A stretch of DNA of 64,000 nt from the NCBI GenBank assembly GCA_025352685.1, contig JANXSN010000053.1, positions 53,364 through 117,363 of the forward strand, in the 5' to 3' direction. The notes beneath the pieces are model-generated. The model searched no databases. It was given only the letters and a program-made list of their open reading frames with translations, and was not told the DNA's origin. Positions 30,401-40,352 of this stretch are shown here, one piece after another. Both the position numbers and the translations under genes were made by a program. Position 1 is the first letter of the stretch, and each line of letters begins with the position of its first letter. The stretch comes from Sphingomonadales bacterium. GTDB taxonomy: Bacteria > Pseudomonadota > Alphaproteobacteria > Sphingomonadales > Sphingomonadaceae.

Positions 30401-30502
30401 CGAGGCCTGAGGCGCAGGCTCGCCCCGACTGTCGGCCGCAATCGCGTCCCGCCGGCCCATTTGCCAGAAGCCTAGTTTTGCCATCCCACTTATGTCTCGC
30501 AA
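27440..30502 (-). CDS. PAS-GGDEF-EAL-PilZ protein fused to truncated tyrosine recombinase
   Basis: 1020-aa ORF: RLGGDEFQI, EALVRWNHPKRG, EITEG, DDFGTGYSSLSYL, AEGIE; PilZ motif NLSESG; C-terminal TVRGDAKRHETDLCCLKDYILPRFG...LLMLTGTRQRDLLEAEWAHVDLDRRIWRIPSAQSGKERTVALS...DLRHSASEDVLA*. Confidence 0.88.
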   Translation of the reverse strand: MRDISGMAKLGFWQMGRRDAIAADSRGEPAPQASVPAADDQRASFRATVNKAEVRLLLENYEDSRQGWFWSTDHDGRLTYLTDSVVTLLANHATRLAGAPFTELFQTSNEETKASRTLAFQLAKRLSFEKLALRAAVASDERWWAVSGNPQFDPSGQFTGYRGSAVDITEQRQTTKHASQLAMYDALTGLPNRRSMAVALEAHLVALKVQKRSCAVMLIDLDRFKQVNDTLGHPAGDALLKQVAERLLKIVGDRDRVFRLGGDEFQIIVCDCQDRGALGDLGTHVISSLSQPYSVDGHRCIIGASIGVAMSPFDGVASDELIRNADLALYAAKDAGRGRFRFFSNELLRAAEDKRILEGDLRDALARGELDLFYQPIVDAKTECTTGVEALVRWNHPKRGPISPALFVPIAEEANLIEQLGEWVLRKACEDAAKWPGKIRVAVNVSPLQFISSSLPKVVLSALASSGLAPDRLEIEITEGVFLSEGAATATMFATLKQIGVRLALDDFGTGYSSLSYLRTAPFDKIKIDQSFVRSATLPKSRNRAIIAAIVALAEALGMETTAEGIESHDQLDLVRSLRVSHVQGWIYSKAVPSEVIGERLENGEWLMVPSGPAKQRFERQSMYRTVGAIDGHVYHSVLIRNLSESGALIEGSLDIPVGGLVLLDLREGQLVFGRVRRVAKGRLGIEFEQPLVSDGDGGLCTSNRVSAAVLSKVNLPSAEAPDAEPVAGADNTASLETIRAKLGMTQAPVRAHLMASGAEGALSIQRELGEFSPETGAHRSLPTINQLSQQYLETVRGDAKRHETDLCCLKDYILPRFGTKRADELAPSEIGEWLARMISQEDWSPAKANRLRGLLGQMFVMAMQWGTHGGDAAQGVSLVNRSARERSLTNEELERLNTATEASLNLQLKSIVTLLMLTGTRQRDLLEAEWAHVDLDRRIWRIPSAQSGKERTVALSGAAIAIFRELPRAATCPQVIMNPKTGRPYRSFFNSWDTARRRAGLADLEIDDLRHSASEDVLA

Positions 30503-31440
30503 AGTTCCCCTGAGCGGCGTTACACGCAGTGCATTTCCGAAGCGTTAAACGTGCCGCGCACGCCTCGTTCCAGAACCGTGATTTCCGCGCTCATATTTAG
30601 CAGGTCGCTGCTTGCCGCATTCGCTCGAGGACTGCGCCCATACGGACGACGCGGTCCATCGCCGGCGACGCACCGACGTGCGCATTGCTGCGGCGACGGA
30701 ACGAGCACCGCTGCTTGCAGCGCTAGGCGTGGAGGATTGGCACGACGCGCAGCGCTGCCGCAAACACGTCTCGCCCGATATCGTATCTCTGTTTACCGCG
30801 ACGACCAAAAAAATACGACGACCCCCGTGTATGCCCAGCGCACCGGCGTTCGCAGCGCGAGCACTGGACGCCCTAATGTCGACGTAAACAATTTATATTG
30901 CCCACACGAGGCGATGAGATCTCAAACCGACGAACGATCGCACGACGTCTTGGTGCTGCGTCTGATTTAGACAGGCGACGAACATGATGTTTCCGTAATC
31001 GAGATTACAGGTCTCGTTGGGCGTAACATATCAAAAATAGGGATATTTTTCTCCGAACATACAGCCGCTACCTCGACTTCGAGCGCTTGGTGTCCGGGAG
31101 GGGTTCTCGCGCAATCGTCGAGAGCCGGTGGCACCGAGAGGAACATTGGTCGCCCGCGCATCGGGCACGGCCCGGCGAGGGCGGGGCGCGCACGCCGAAC
31201 GAGACGAGAGTGAGGGAATCTGTCCACCATTGTCTGCGGCAAGAGCCGCCTGGACAAGGATGGTGTTGTAACGCCTGTCCATCCTCGCGTGGATGCGGTC
31301 CAGGACGCAACAGGTCTGTTCAAGCACGAGCCGTTTGCCGGTTGAGACCAGCGACACATGCCTGCCTGGTAAGCTGGCTCTGGCTGTACTGCCGCGGTTT
31401 CGGGAACCGGGCAAGGCGACCTGAACGTCGCCATGTGCGT

Positions 31441-33456
31441 CTAACGCTCCACGAACGCAAACTCGTGCTGACCGTCCCGCATCAGTAAGGTTCGCTTCCC
31501 ATCCTTGCTGCCGACGACGAGCGGGGTGAACAGCAACGTGGGGTCGAGCGCGACGAAGCTGACTGTGCCGTCGTCATTGCGCCGCGTCCCCATCGGCGTC
31601 GCCATCGTACGAAATGCGAACTGCACACCGCTGCCTGTGCGAGCCACAGCGATAGGCCCAAGATCCAGGTTGTAATAGCTCGAAGCGAGAGCGGCGGCAG
31701 CCTGCGCGTCGGGCTTGATCGAGACTCGCGCGCGCTCGGTAGCAATTTCAGCGTGGATGCGCTTGGCCGAAGCGGCGACATCGGCGGCTGCCTCGGGCTT
31801 GCCGTCGTAGAGCAGTTCAAGCAGCCGGCGCATGAGAGGGTGCAGCAGCGATTGCCCATTGTCGGCATTTGTCAGGATTACCGCGCCGATATCGGCCGAG
31901 GGAATCATCATAATATCGGTCTTGTAGCCGGCAAGACTGCCGCCGTGATGGACCACGTCAATGCCGTAGGTGCGGTCGACCTCCAACCCCATGCCGTAGA
32001 CCTGGTCCTCGCCGACCGATACGTTGGCGACGCGACGCTGCATCAGGTTCTTTGCCGAAACGTACTGCCGCCCATCGTCGAGCTTGCCCTCGTTCAGCTC
32101 GAAGCGAACATACTTGATGAGGTCACTGGCGGTGGACCAGGATCCGCCCGCCGCGCCGTAGCGGGTAAAGGCATAGTTGAGCTTCATGCCCGCCCCGAGC
32201 ATCGGAACCGGTTTACCGTCGATCGCATCAGCATGGGGCCGCGCCCAGTCGCCCCGCGTCGCCTGGTCGAAGTCGAGCGTGGTCCGCGTCATGTCGAGCG
32301 GTCCCCATACCTTTTCACGCATCGCGCGCGCGAACGCCTGATCGAGCGGCAGGGTGGGATAAGCGATATGTCCACCGATGTAGCCGGCCGCCGACGCCAT
32401 GAGGTTGCTGTATTGGAAAACCTCGCCGAAGCCGCTGGTGGGCTCGGTGGCGGCGAGCTGAGCGAAGGTGTCCGACGCAGCCGCGTCGGGGTCCGAGTTG
32501 AGGATCACCTGCATGTCCTTGCGAGGCAGGCCGGTGCATGCGCAGACGAGATTTCGCACGAGGACCTTGCTCGTGGTCTGCGGACTTCCGAGGCGGAACG
32601 TCGGGTAGACCTGCGTAACCGGCTCGTTCCAGGCGAGCTTACCCTCGTCAACCAGCTTGGCCAGCATCAGCGTGGCCATGCCTTTGGTATTGGAGGCGAC
32701 GGCAAATTCGGTGTCACCGTCGACTGGTGTCGGGTCGCCAAGTAGCCGCACGCCCACGCCGCCGGCGTAAATCGTCTTCTCGCGTGTGGTGAGCGCGAAT
32801 GCGGCACCCGGCACGCCGAGCTCTTGGATCGACTGCTCGACAAACCGCCGTAGCTCGGCGATGCGAGCGGCGTCCATCGGATGCGCCGTGCGGCCGGTGA
32901 AGCGCTCGCGGGCATAGCCGGCGGGGCGGAGGCTCTGCCCGATCAGGCCGATCGCAGCGAGACGCTTCTCACCCGTGCCCTGATTGCCGTCGGTGAGCAC
33001 GACGATCCACCCGGAGCCCTTGCGTAATGCCAAGGCGTTAAGGTCGCGCTTCTCGTTGGGCGAGGTCTCATAATCGACGAACTGGCGTTCATCCCACCCG
33101 TCGCGCGGGGCGCGCGCGGTGATGAGCTTGGGGGGGCGGGTCTGGCTCGGCTTCCACGTGGCCCACGCCGCCGCCGCAGCCGCTTTGGCGTCAGCCGATG
33201 GCCCGACATCGACCACCGCGACACCGAAATCCTTTTCCGGCGCGACGAGCTCGATCAGCATAGGCTTGGTCTGCTCGGCCCAGCCTCCCGGAGCAGTGAA
33301 CGTGGCGCCGGACGGGGTCTTGTCGGGTCGGTCTGCGGCGGCTGAGGAGGGTGCGGCCGGGGCAGTGGGATCGGCGGGCATAGCGGAAGTCTGGGCCACG
33401 GTAGCTGAAGCCGCTCCGGCCAAAAGCATTGTTAGCGCAACTCTACGCAGAAGCAT
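31441..33456 (-). CDS. Serine hydrolase (beta-lactamase/penicillin-binding class C family)
   Basis: 671 aa; VASNTKGMATLMLAKLVDEGKLAWNEPVTQVYPTF (SxxK-type), QYSNLMASAAGYI (YSN), VVHHGGSLAGYKTDIMMIPS. Confidence 0.88.
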   Translation of the reverse strand: MLLRRVALTMLLAGAASATVAQTSAMPADPTAPAAPSSAAADRPDKTPSGATFTAPGGWAEQTKPMLIELVAPEKDFGVAVVDVGPSADAKAAAAAAWATWKPSQTRPPKLITARAPRDGWDERQFVDYETSPNEKRDLNALALRKGSGWIVVLTDGNQGTGEKRLAAIGLIGQSLRPAGYARERFTGRTAHPMDAARIAELRRFVEQSIQELGVPGAAFALTTREKTIYAGGVGVRLLGDPTPVDGDTEFAVASNTKGMATLMLAKLVDEGKLAWNEPVTQVYPTFRLGSPQTTSKVLVRNLVCACTGLPRKDMQVILNSDPDAAASDTFAQLAATEPTSGFGEVFQYSNLMASAAGYIGGHIAYPTLPLDQAFARAMREKVWGPLDMTRTTLDFDQATRGDWARPHADAIDGKPVPMLGAGMKLNYAFTRYGAAGGSWSTASDLIKYVRFELNEGKLDDGRQYVSAKNLMQRRVANVSVGEDQVYGMGLEVDRTYGIDVVHHGGSLAGYKTDIMMIPSADIGAVILTNADNGQSLLHPLMRRLLELLYDGKPEAAADVAASAKRIHAEIATERARVSIKPDAQAAAALASSYYNLDLGPIAVARTGSGVQFAFRTMATPMGTRRNDDGTVSFVALDPTLLFTPLVVGSKDGKRTLLMRDGQHEFAFVER

Positions 33457-35089
33457 CGATCTTCTCCCCCCCGAAAAATAATGCGCTACCGCTTCGCCTA
33501 TCCGTGCGCAAAGAGTTTTGGTGGTGCGATCGAACTTACCAACCCGCGCCGTCGATTCCGGGGCCAGGGTCTGAACCGCACTGCCGACTCGAAATGAACG
33601 AGTGGCCGGAGCTGGGAAGAGGAAAGGCAGGCGCGAATGTCGAAGAATGGGTCAGCGCGGCCCTTGCACGCGGACGGCTGAAGTCGCACACCGACCGGTA
33701 GAAAGGAGGGGCGGCCCACCCGTGTAATCCGATGCTGACGGCCTGCCGGCGCCCCGTCAAGGACGGCATGGTCCCACCATTTTCACCGGCAGAACGGGCT
33801 AGCCCAATACCCTCTCAGTATCGCCCGCCGCTGAAGAAAATCGTCTCCCCTACCGCCGCCTGAGGCGGCCGCTGACGCGGTCCCTAACCGGTGGCCGGCA
33901 GGCCGTCCCCACCTCCTCATCGGCATTCCGCCGGCACGGAGAAAGGCCGACGAACGCGATCATTTATCAGGCCGAATATGCCTTCCTGACGAAGCGTCTC
34001 GATGCCGTCGAACGGACCCTCGCCTGGCTCGAGAGCAGAGGTCGCCGCTTCACCCGGCCCGCCCGCGACCTCACTCAGGAACAGGCCGATCTTGGCCGAC
34101 GGCTGCTGCAGATCGAGGACCTACCCGCGTACGACGAGGTTGACTGAACGAGGGGCTCCGGCCCCCAATTTGCTCGCGTCCGACACGATTTTCGACGGCC
34201 TCGGCTTGTTTCGACGGCCTCCGCTTGCATAACATAAGAGCAACTCGGTCGGCAGCTGGCCGCTGTTTTCTTCCGGCATGCCCTCCGGAACGGCCGCGAC
34301 ACACCGCTTCAAATCGTGCGTTTCGAGGCTATCGATGTCAGCCGGATCGGCGCTTCGGCGGGTGTCGAAACTGGGTAATCGAGGAGGTCGCCATCAGCAG
34401 CATTGGCGAGTTGGGACCACCAAATTTGGTGCCCCGATCGAACTCGGAACCGTCGCCAAACACTCGGCCGGCGACCCTGCATTCGCCATTCCGTGCCGGT
34501 CGCCGGCGTCAGAGTTGGCAGCCTGAAGAGCGGCTTTGGAAACCGGCAACAGGGGACGAGGGCAGCCCGCTTCGATACACACTCCGCGCCGCCAAACTAC
34601 CTCTGCAAGGCCAGCATTTTTGGGCCACGGAGGAGCTCCAGTTCGCGGGTCGGCGTGCTGCGTTTCATGAGCGTGTTCTGGAGGTTCTGATGGCTGTGAC
34701 GCACCCAGAGCGGAACATCGGCGGAACATCGAGCCTTGCGCCGGGCAGGCGCGGCGCGCTAGCCTCTTATTTAGCCGCATTCGCTCACGGCTAAGTCCCC
34801 ACCGGAAAACGCTAAATCAGCGGAGGTCCAGATCGCGATGACCACGCCCGAGAGCCGCCAAGCGGTGCTAATCGATCACCACACCCTAAGCAACATCCGC
34901 GCAGGTTGTGCTTGAAGTCCGCAACTTCTGTTTTTGAACTGCCTGTGCCATGGCGACCCGCGCAAATGTTAGTTCTCTTGTTGGTCTTTCGTCACGCGAT
35001 CTGGAATTAACAGATGATAAAACAGCTCTTTATGGCGAAGCAGTTGATGCTGCCACCCCAGCTCCATCTTCGTAACCAGGGGAGCGCTT

Positions 35090-36325
35090 ATGTCGGTACG
35101 ATATAACGTCCTCATCGTGGGGACCGGGCATGGCGGTGCGCAGGCAGCGATCGCATTGCGCCAACGCGGCTTCACAGGAACGATCGGGATGGCCGGCGAA
35201 GAGCCCGAGATACCTTACGAGCGGCCGCCACTGTCGAAAGACTATCTGGCTGGCGACAAGGAATTCGATCGCATCCTGATCCGACCCGCAACCTTTTGGG
35301 CTGAGCGCAATGTGGCCATGCTCACAGGGCAACGGATTATTGCGGTCGATCCCGTCGCCCATGTCGTCACCTCGCACGACGGTGAACGCATTGGCTATGA
35401 CAGTCTGATCTGGGCAGCAGGCGGGCATGCGCGACGGCTGAGCTGCCAAGGTCACGACCTGACTGGCGTTCATGCGGTACGCAGTCGCGCCGATGTCGAT
35501 CGGATGATCACTGAACTGGTGACGACGACTCGCGTTGTGGTGATTGGTGGCGGCTACATCGGACTTGAAGCCGCAGCCGTGCTGAGCAAGCTCGGCAAGC
35601 AGGTGACGGTGCTCGAGGCGCTCCCGCGCGTGCTGGCACGCGTTGCCGGCGAGGAATTGTCGCGCTTTTACGAGTCCGAGCACCGCGCGCACGGCGTCGA
35701 TGTTCGATTGGACACGCTGGTCGAAAGCATCGAAGGCATGAACGGTCGCGCATCGGGCGTGCGCCTGGCAGACGGTGAGATCGTTCCCTGCGAAATGGTG
35801 ATCGTCGGGATCGGCATTATTCCGGCGGTCGAGCCCCTTCTCGCCGCGGGGGCGAAGGGCGCAAACGGCGTATGGGTCGATGCCGTGTGCCGCACGACCC
35901 TTCCGGACGTGTTCGCGATCGGCGATTGTGCGCTTCACGCAAGCGCATTCCAGGATCGACAAGAAATCCGACTTGAGTCGGTGCAAAACGCTAACGACAT
36001 GGCGACGACAGCGGTCAAGGCCTTGATGGGCACACCCGAACCCTATCATGCGGTTCCGTGGTTTTGGTCGAACCAGTATGATCTGAAACTGCAGACCGTC
36101 GGTTTGTCGATCGGCTTCGACCAGGCAATCGTTCGCGGAGACATGACCACGCGCAGTTTCTCTGTCATTTACCTGCGTGGCGGTGCGGTCATCGCACTCG
36201 ACTGTGTCAACGCGGTCAAGGACTATGTACAAGGCAAGGCCTTGGTCGTGAACGCGACCCGTGCCAGTCCCGCGGCGCTTGCCGACGTGCATGTGCCGCT
36301 GAAAACTCTCGTGGAGCGTGTATGA
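35090..36325 (+). CDS. FAD-dependent NAD(P)H:ferredoxin/rubredoxin reductase
   Basis: [24 protein letters not shown]...[13 protein letters not shown]...[30 protein letters not shown]...[10 protein letters not shown]. Confidence 0.9.
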   Translation: MSVRYNVLIVGTGHGGAQAAIALRQRGFTGTIGMAGEEPEIPYERPPLSKDYLAGDKEFDRILIRPATFWAERNVAMLTGQRIIAVDPVAHVVTSHDGERIGYDSLIWAAGGHARRLSCQGHDLTGVHAVRSRADVDRMITELVTTTRVVVIGGGYIGLEAAAVLSKLGKQVTVLEALPRVLARVAGEELSRFYESEHRAHGVDVRLDTLVESIEGMNGRASGVRLADGEIVPCEMVIVGIGIIPAVEPLLAAGAKGANGVWVDAVCRTTLPDVFAIGDCALHASAFQDRQEIRLESVQNANDMATTAVKALMGTPEPYHAVPWFWSNQYDLKLQTVGLSIGFDQAIVRGDMTTRSFSVIYLRGGAVIALDCVNAVKDYVQGKALVVNATRASPAALADVHVPLKTLVERV

Positions 36326-36816
36326 CTGATCAGGGGCTTCGCGACGATTTCAGGCAGGCGATGCGGCGCCTGGCGACAACGGTTGCAATCGTTACGACCG
36401 GCAATCAGCAGAATTACGCGGGGATGGCCGCAACGGCGGTTATGTCGGTGACCGCCGATCCGCCAACTCTGGTCGTCGCGGTCAACCGCAGCGCGAGCAT
36501 GACGCCGGTCCTCGGCGAGCATGGCTGGTTCTGTGTCAACTTGCTTGCCGAGCGACACCAGGAGCTGGTTGCGGTCTTTGGCGGCAAGAAAGCCGGGCAA
36601 GCGCGATTCGAAGTTGGGGATTGGGCGTTCGACGCGACGCACCCCCCGGTGCTGACTGATGCCGCAGCGAGTCTGGTCTGTCAGACCACGGGGCGTTTCG
36701 ATGTCGGTACGCACACTTTGTTCGTGGGAGAAGTCCGCGCGATTGCCAACCACCCGCGAATCGATCCGCTGATCTGGGTCGACGGACGGATCGCTTCGGC
36801 CGTCACGGCTGGCTGA
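36322..36816 (+). CDS. Flavin reductase family protein
   Basis: [51 protein letters not shown]. Confidence 0.9.
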   Translation: MTDQGLRDDFRQAMRRLATTVAIVTTGNQQNYAGMAATAVMSVTADPPTLVVAVNRSASMTPVLGEHGWFCVNLLAERHQELVAVFGGKKAGQARFEVGDWAFDATHPPVLTDAAASLVCQTTGRFDVGTHTLFVGEVRAIANHPRIDPLIWVDGRIASAVTAG

Positions 36817-36845
36817 AATCATCACGTGTTAAAAGGATAGGGCCC

Positions 36846-37748
36846 ATGGCTGCGTTCGAAACGATCACGACAGCCATTGACGACGGCATCTTTACGCTCA
36901 CGCTCAACCGACCGGATCGGATGAATGCGTTCACGTCGTTGATGCGGGACGAGATGTGTCAGGCGCTCGATCTGGCCGATGCCAACGACGCCGTGCGCGC
37001 CGTGATCATCACCGGAGCGGGGAAAGCGTTTTGCGCCGGCGCAGACCTGCGCGAAGGCCCAGGAACGTTCGATTATGCAACGCACGGCAGCGCCGAAGGA
37101 GCGAGTTCGCCGCTCCGCGCCGATGGCACGGTCGATTGGGAACACGAAAATGTGCGGGACAGCGGCGGCCGACTGACCCTGCGGATGTTCAATGCCAGGA
37201 AGCCGTTGATCGGCGCCATTAACGGCGCTGCGGTCGGGATCGGCGCAACGATGTTGCTGCCCATGGATTTCCGGTTGGCCAGCCACAGTGCGCGTTTCGG
37301 ATTCGTGTTCGCCCGGCGCGGAATCGTACCCGAGGCAGCGTCTAGCTGGTTTCTCCCGCGCCTGGTCGGGATCGAGCAGGCGCTCGACTGGTGTTATTCG
37401 GGCCGAGTGTTCGGTGTGGATGAGGCGCTGGAGGGCGGGCTGTTACGGAGCAAACACGCCGCCGAAGACTTGCTCCCGGCAGCACGGGCGTTGGCAAACG
37501 AACTGACCCTGGAAAGCGCGCCAGTTTCGATTGCGCTTACCCGACAGATGATGTGGCGGATGATGGGCGCATCGAGCCCGATGGATGCTCATCGACTTGA
37601 TAGCCGCCTTGTCTGGGCGCGCGGTGGTATGGACGATGCCAGGGAAGGTGTTGCATCGTTCCTCGAGAAGAGAGCAGCCGTTTATCCCGACTCCGTGTCA
37701 GCCGACCTCCCGCATTTCGCGCCCTGGATGGACGATCCCACTTACTGA
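36846..37748 (+). CDS. Enoyl-CoA hydratase/isomerase family protein
   Basis: LTLNRPDRMNAFTSLMRDEM...VIITGAGKAFCAGADLRE...GAINGAAVGIGATMLLPMDFRLAS. Confidence 0.93.
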   Translation: MAAFETITTAIDDGIFTLTLNRPDRMNAFTSLMRDEMCQALDLADANDAVRAVIITGAGKAFCAGADLREGPGTFDYATHGSAEGASSPLRADGTVDWEHENVRDSGGRLTLRMFNARKPLIGAINGAAVGIGATMLLPMDFRLASHSARFGFVFARRGIVPEAASSWFLPRLVGIEQALDWCYSGRVFGVDEALEGGLLRSKHAAEDLLPAARALANELTLESAPVSIALTRQMMWRMMGASSPMDAHRLDSRLVWARGGMDDAREGVASFLEKRAAVYPDSVSADLPHFAPWMDDPTY

Positions 37749-38155
37749 GCTTTCGTCCATGTCTGCGTCTGGCAGAAGAAGGCGATGCACCCCTGTACCT
37801 TGAGGGACCCGTCGCCGTTCAGCGCCAACAGCGAGCGGTAGGTTCGCCCGTGCCGCGGATCGTAGATGGTGCCCGACCATATCGTGCCGGTGTCACGAAA
37901 GCCGATCAGGATCGGCAGGCCGACCAAGGGGCGCGTCCGCAGCGTCGCTTCGGGATTGTTGCGGTCAACGGAAGCCCCGCCCGGTACCGGTTTCAATAAC
38001 TTAGCGACATTGCCGCACAACTTTGTTCCGCACGGTGCAATTTCAACAACAGAATCCTTACCCGCCGTCACCCATTTTCCGGCAATCGACGGGGCCGCCA
38101 TCGCTGGGCAGGCGGGCAGACAGAGCGCAGCAATAAAGGCAACACGAAACGACAT
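37742..38155 (-). CDS. DUF2147 domain-containing protein
   Basis: SIAGKWVTAGKDSVVEIAPCGTKLCGNVAKLLKP...GTIWSGTIYDPRHGRTYRS. Confidence 0.87.
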   Translation of the reverse strand: MSFRVAFIAALCLPACPAMAAPSIAGKWVTAGKDSVVEIAPCGTKLCGNVAKLLKPVPGGASVDRNNPEATLRTRPLVGLPILIGFRDTGTIWSGTIYDPRHGRTYRSLLALNGDGSLKVQGCIAFFCQTQTWTKAQ

Positions 38156-38209
38156 GGGGAACGCTCTCCGACTTGGCTAAACACGATACCGGTGCAATAG
38201 TCCTGCCGG

Positions 38210-39415
38210 ATGAACAAGAGCCAAGTTTTCGCGACCGCCCTGGCGTTTGCTGCCGCCCCGCTCGCCGGCAAAACGATTCGCGTATCTCCCAGTAATAATT
38301 CACAAGAAGCGCTGCAGACTGCTTTGATCGACGCGCAGCCCGGCGATGTCGTCGCGCTCGCCGCGGGCCGTTACATGCTGACCGACGGATTGTCGCTCGA
38401 CGTGAACCGTGTGACCGTTCGAGGGGCGGGTCCGGATAAAACGATTCTGGATTTCAAGACCCAAAAAGCCACGGGCGAAGGGTTGCTCGTGACATCCAAC
38501 GACGTTGTGCTGCGCGGGTTTGCGGTCGAGGACGCGCGGGGCGATGCGATCAAGTCGAAGGGCGCAGACCGTATCGTTTATTATGACCTGCGCGTCGAAT
38601 GGACCGCCGGTCCCAAGGAGACCAACGGCGCCTACGGTGTCTATCCGGTAGCTTCGACCGACGTCTTGATCGACAAAGTGACCGTGCGCGGGGCGTCGGA
38701 TGCCGGGATTTATGTCGGCCAGTCAAAGAACATCGTCGTGCGCAATTCGCTGGCGGAATTCAACGTGGCAGGAATCGAGATCGAAAACAGCTACAACGCC
38801 GACGTTCATGACAATGTCGCGACCAGAAACGCAGGCGGCGTGCTCGTGTTCGACCTGCCCGATTTGCCGCAAAAGGGCGGTAATTCGGTGCGTGTCTTCA
38901 ACAACCGGATCGTCGACAACTCGACACCCAACTTTGCGCCCAAGGGCAATATCGTCGCCACCGTTCCGACCGGAACGGGCGTCATGGTGATGGCCAACCG
39001 CAACGTTCATGTTTTCGGCAACAGCATCGGCGACAATTCAACCACCAACGTCATGGTTGTTGCGTACAAAAAACCTTTCACCGACGCGCAATACAACCCC
39101 CTGCCGCGTGACGTGGTTATTCACGACAATACGCATGGAAGAAGCGGCTGGGCTCCGACATTCGTCGGCGGTGCGATCCTCGCCAAGGCAATGGGCGGAT
39201 CGATCGCTCCTATCTTCTGGGATGGTGCGGGCGGCGCGCCGGCGACCAATATCCGTATCACCGACAAGGTTGGCGTGGTGACTATGGGTCTGATCGAACC
39301 GCTCACCCCGATCACGCAAGCCAAGCCCGCGCCGATCGATCTGTCCAAAAGCGCAGGTGTTCCCGAGCCACCCGCAGTCGTCTTGCCCGCGAGTATGGAA
39401 GCGGCAGTCAAATAA
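38210..39415 (+). CDS. Parallel beta-helix (right-handed) repeat protein
   Basis: NNSQEALQTALIDAQPGDVVALAAGRYMLTDGLSLDVNRVTVRGAG...NIVVRNSLAEFNVAGIEIENSYNADVHDNVATRNAGGVLVFDLP. Confidence 0.88.
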   Translation: MNKSQVFATALAFAAAPLAGKTIRVSPSNNSQEALQTALIDAQPGDVVALAAGRYMLTDGLSLDVNRVTVRGAGPDKTILDFKTQKATGEGLLVTSNDVVLRGFAVEDARGDAIKSKGADRIVYYDLRVEWTAGPKETNGAYGVYPVASTDVLIDKVTVRGASDAGIYVGQSKNIVVRNSLAEFNVAGIEIENSYNADVHDNVATRNAGGVLVFDLPDLPQKGGNSVRVFNNRIVDNSTPNFAPKGNIVATVPTGTGVMVMANRNVHVFGNSIGDNSTTNVMVVAYKKPFTDAQYNPLPRDVVIHDNTHGRSGWAPTFVGGAILAKAMGGSIAPIFWDGAGGAPATNIRITDKVGVVTMGLIEPLTPITQAKPAPIDLSKSAGVPEPPAVVLPASMEAAVK

Positions 39416-39416
39416 C

Positions 39417-40352
39417 ATGTGGAAGGCGGCGCCCGCACTCTTGCTACTCGGCGCGGCGCCCGGAGCCCAGCCGGTAGCGCTCGACTTGATCGAGTCGGAC
39501 GCGCTGCCCGCAAAATTATCCGATTTCCACTTTTTCAAGGGCGCCGCACCTAACGCTGGCGTGGCGCCTTATGCACTGAACACGCCATTATTCTCGGATT
39601 ACGCCGAAAAGGATCGCTATCTTTATCTCCCGCCTGGCACCCGAGCAAAATTTTCCGGCAATGGATTGCCCGATTTTCCGGTCGGCGCGGCCCTCATAAA
39701 AACCTTCCGTTACGGCGCCACGAAAGTCGAAACTCGCGTCCTTCTGCACCGCGGCTCGGCGTGGGTGGCGCTCCCCTATGTCTGGCAAGGCAACGATGCT
39801 GTGCTGAAACGCGCAGGCACGCGGGTCGCCGTTACCACGCCTGGCAAAACCCTCGACTATGCAGTGCCAAACGTAAACCAGTGCAAGGAATGCCACGCAT
39901 TGAACGGGGTGTTGACCCCGATCGGTCCAAAAGCGCGCAATTTGGCTCGAGGGATGCTCGGAAACAACGCGACCGGGGTTCGCCTGCCGACATGGGACGA
40001 TACCGCCGCACCAGTCGGGGCGCGCGCGCGCGCCTATCTCGATGTCAATTGCGGTCATTGCCACAATCCGAAAGGCGCTGCGTCGAACTCCGGTCTCAGC
40101 CTGACCTGGGAGACGAGCGCGACAACCGCGATCGGCATCGGCAAGACGCCTGTTGCTGCGGGGCGTGGCAGTGGAGGGTTTCTCTACGACATCGATCCCG
40201 GGCACCCCGAACGATCAATCATGATCTATCGCATGGCGACGACAGAGCCCGGTGTCGCAATGCCCGAGCTGGGGCGGGCTATGGTTCATAAGGAAGGCGT
40301 CAACCTCGTGAGCGACTGGATTGCCGACATGAACCACAAGAGCAACCAATGA
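39417..40352 (+). CDS. SO2930-like diheme c-type cytochrome
   Basis: Two CxxCH sites: NQCKECHALNG and VNCGHCHNPKG; immediately after beta-helix gene. Confidence 0.85.
   Translation: MWKAAPALLLLGAAPGAQPVALDLIESDALPAKLSDFHFFKGAAPNAGVAPYALNTPLFSDYAEKDRYLYLPPGTRAKFSGNGLPDFPVGAALIKTFRYGATKVETRVLLHRGSAWVALPYVWQGNDAVLKRAGTRVAVTTPGKTLDYAVPNVNQCKECHALNGVLTPIGPKARNLARGMLGNNATGVRLPTWDDTAAPVGARARAYLDVNCGHCHNPKGAASNSGLSLTWETSATTAIGIGKTPVAAGRGSGGFLYDIDPGHPERSIMIYRMATTEPGVAMPELGRAMVHKEGVNLVSDWIADMNHKSNQ

Noticed and set aside
31087-31434. Several overlapping ORFs on both strands before the serine hydrolase
   Set aside because: No family motifs, arginine/proline-rich in all frames; likely non-coding or relic DNA.
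35030-36292. 420-aa minus-strand ORF
   Set aside because: Antisense to the well-supported FAD reductase; His/Arg/Cys-rich shadow frame.
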